Shown in pieces: positions 63,672 through 64,000 of a stretch of 64,000 bases of DNA. The DNA comes from Diadophis punctatus similis. Taxonomy: Eukaryota > Chordata > Lepidosauria > Squamata > Dipsadidae. Numbering within the stretch: the stretch's first letter is position 1; the number at the start of each line of letters is the position of its first letter. Location of the stretch: positions 12,426,001 to 12,490,000 of the forward strand of contig JALIGW010000013.1 of the NCBI GenBank assembly GCA_023053685.1, written 5' to 3'. Under the pieces are notes generated by a model. The model was not told the DNA's origin. It saw only the letters and a program-made list of their open reading frames with translations, and did no database searches. The position numbers were made by a program, and so were the translations under genes.

Positions 63672-64000
63672 GTAACTGGTAATATTTCTTTCTTTGTTCA
63701 TTGAATTTGTTTGCAGCCCCAATGGCCATCTCGCCACAAGGTGACTGGGTGGCTTACAACATTAAAATAAAACCATAACTATACACACAGATGTTTAAAA
63801 TCACATTAAAATTGCAAATAAATTCCAAGTTATAACCAAAGCTGGTATTAGTCTATGAACAACCTCCAGTGTGATATTTCCCCATTGTGGTCCCAGGCCA
63901 ACTGGCTGGTTTTGGTATCACATATTTTATAGACAGAGAATCAAGATCAAGCCTGCATAAGTAGTGCAAATATTTTATTTTTCCAATAGCCTGAAATAAA
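63672..64000. other. Start of intron 21
   Basis: Contains a diverged LINE-like 3' end (ccatctcgccacaaggtgac, then tggcttacaacattaaaata). No exon. Confidence 0.4.

Overview
This is a vertebrate nuclear window, most likely from a squamate and probably a snake. That reading rests on AT-rich introns, a near-complete DIRS retroelement, CR1-type LINE ends that run into AGAAT microsatellites, tRNA-derived SINEs and many short hAT-type inverted-repeat elements. The only host gene I can support is MCF2L (DBS/OST), a Rho-family guanine nucleotide exchange factor. It lies on the + strand and covers nearly the whole window. Twenty downstream coding exons (32298-63671) plus a candidate alternative first exon (2523-2673) join in matching splice phases into one 817-codon frame with no stop. 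The frame covers the Sec14/CRAL-TRIO domain, the spectrin-like region, the linker and nearly all of the DH domain. The rest of DH, the PH domain and the C terminus lie beyond the right edge. A second candidate first exon (14007-14094) ends in the same phase, so the window may hold two alternative 5' starts feeding one shared second exon.  Layout: 1-1112, dead Tc1/mariner element with a hAT-type MITE inside it; 2523-2673, candidate first exon; 3700-4190, tandem repeat with hammerhead-ribozyme-like motifs; 4579-5252, LINE and SINE pieces; 5613-11613, a 6.0 kb DIRS element with both terminal repeats, the internal complementary region, and gag, RT/RNase H and tyrosine recombinase ORFs; 11614-32297, repeat-littered remainder of the 29.6 kb first intron; 32298-63671, exons 2-21 with introns of 88 bp to 5.5 kb that hold LINE, SINE, MITE and microsatellite insertions.  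How it fits together: the host gene would make a membrane-associated GEF in which the Sec14-like and spectrin parts regulate a DH-PH core acting on RhoA/Cdc42. The mobile elements are intronic passengers. Those that could matter to the gene are the DIRS element, whose right end carries a consensus splice donor in sense, and GC-rich MITEs carrying perfect NRF1-type palindromes. No prokaryotic-type system, CRISPR array or independent RNA gene was found.
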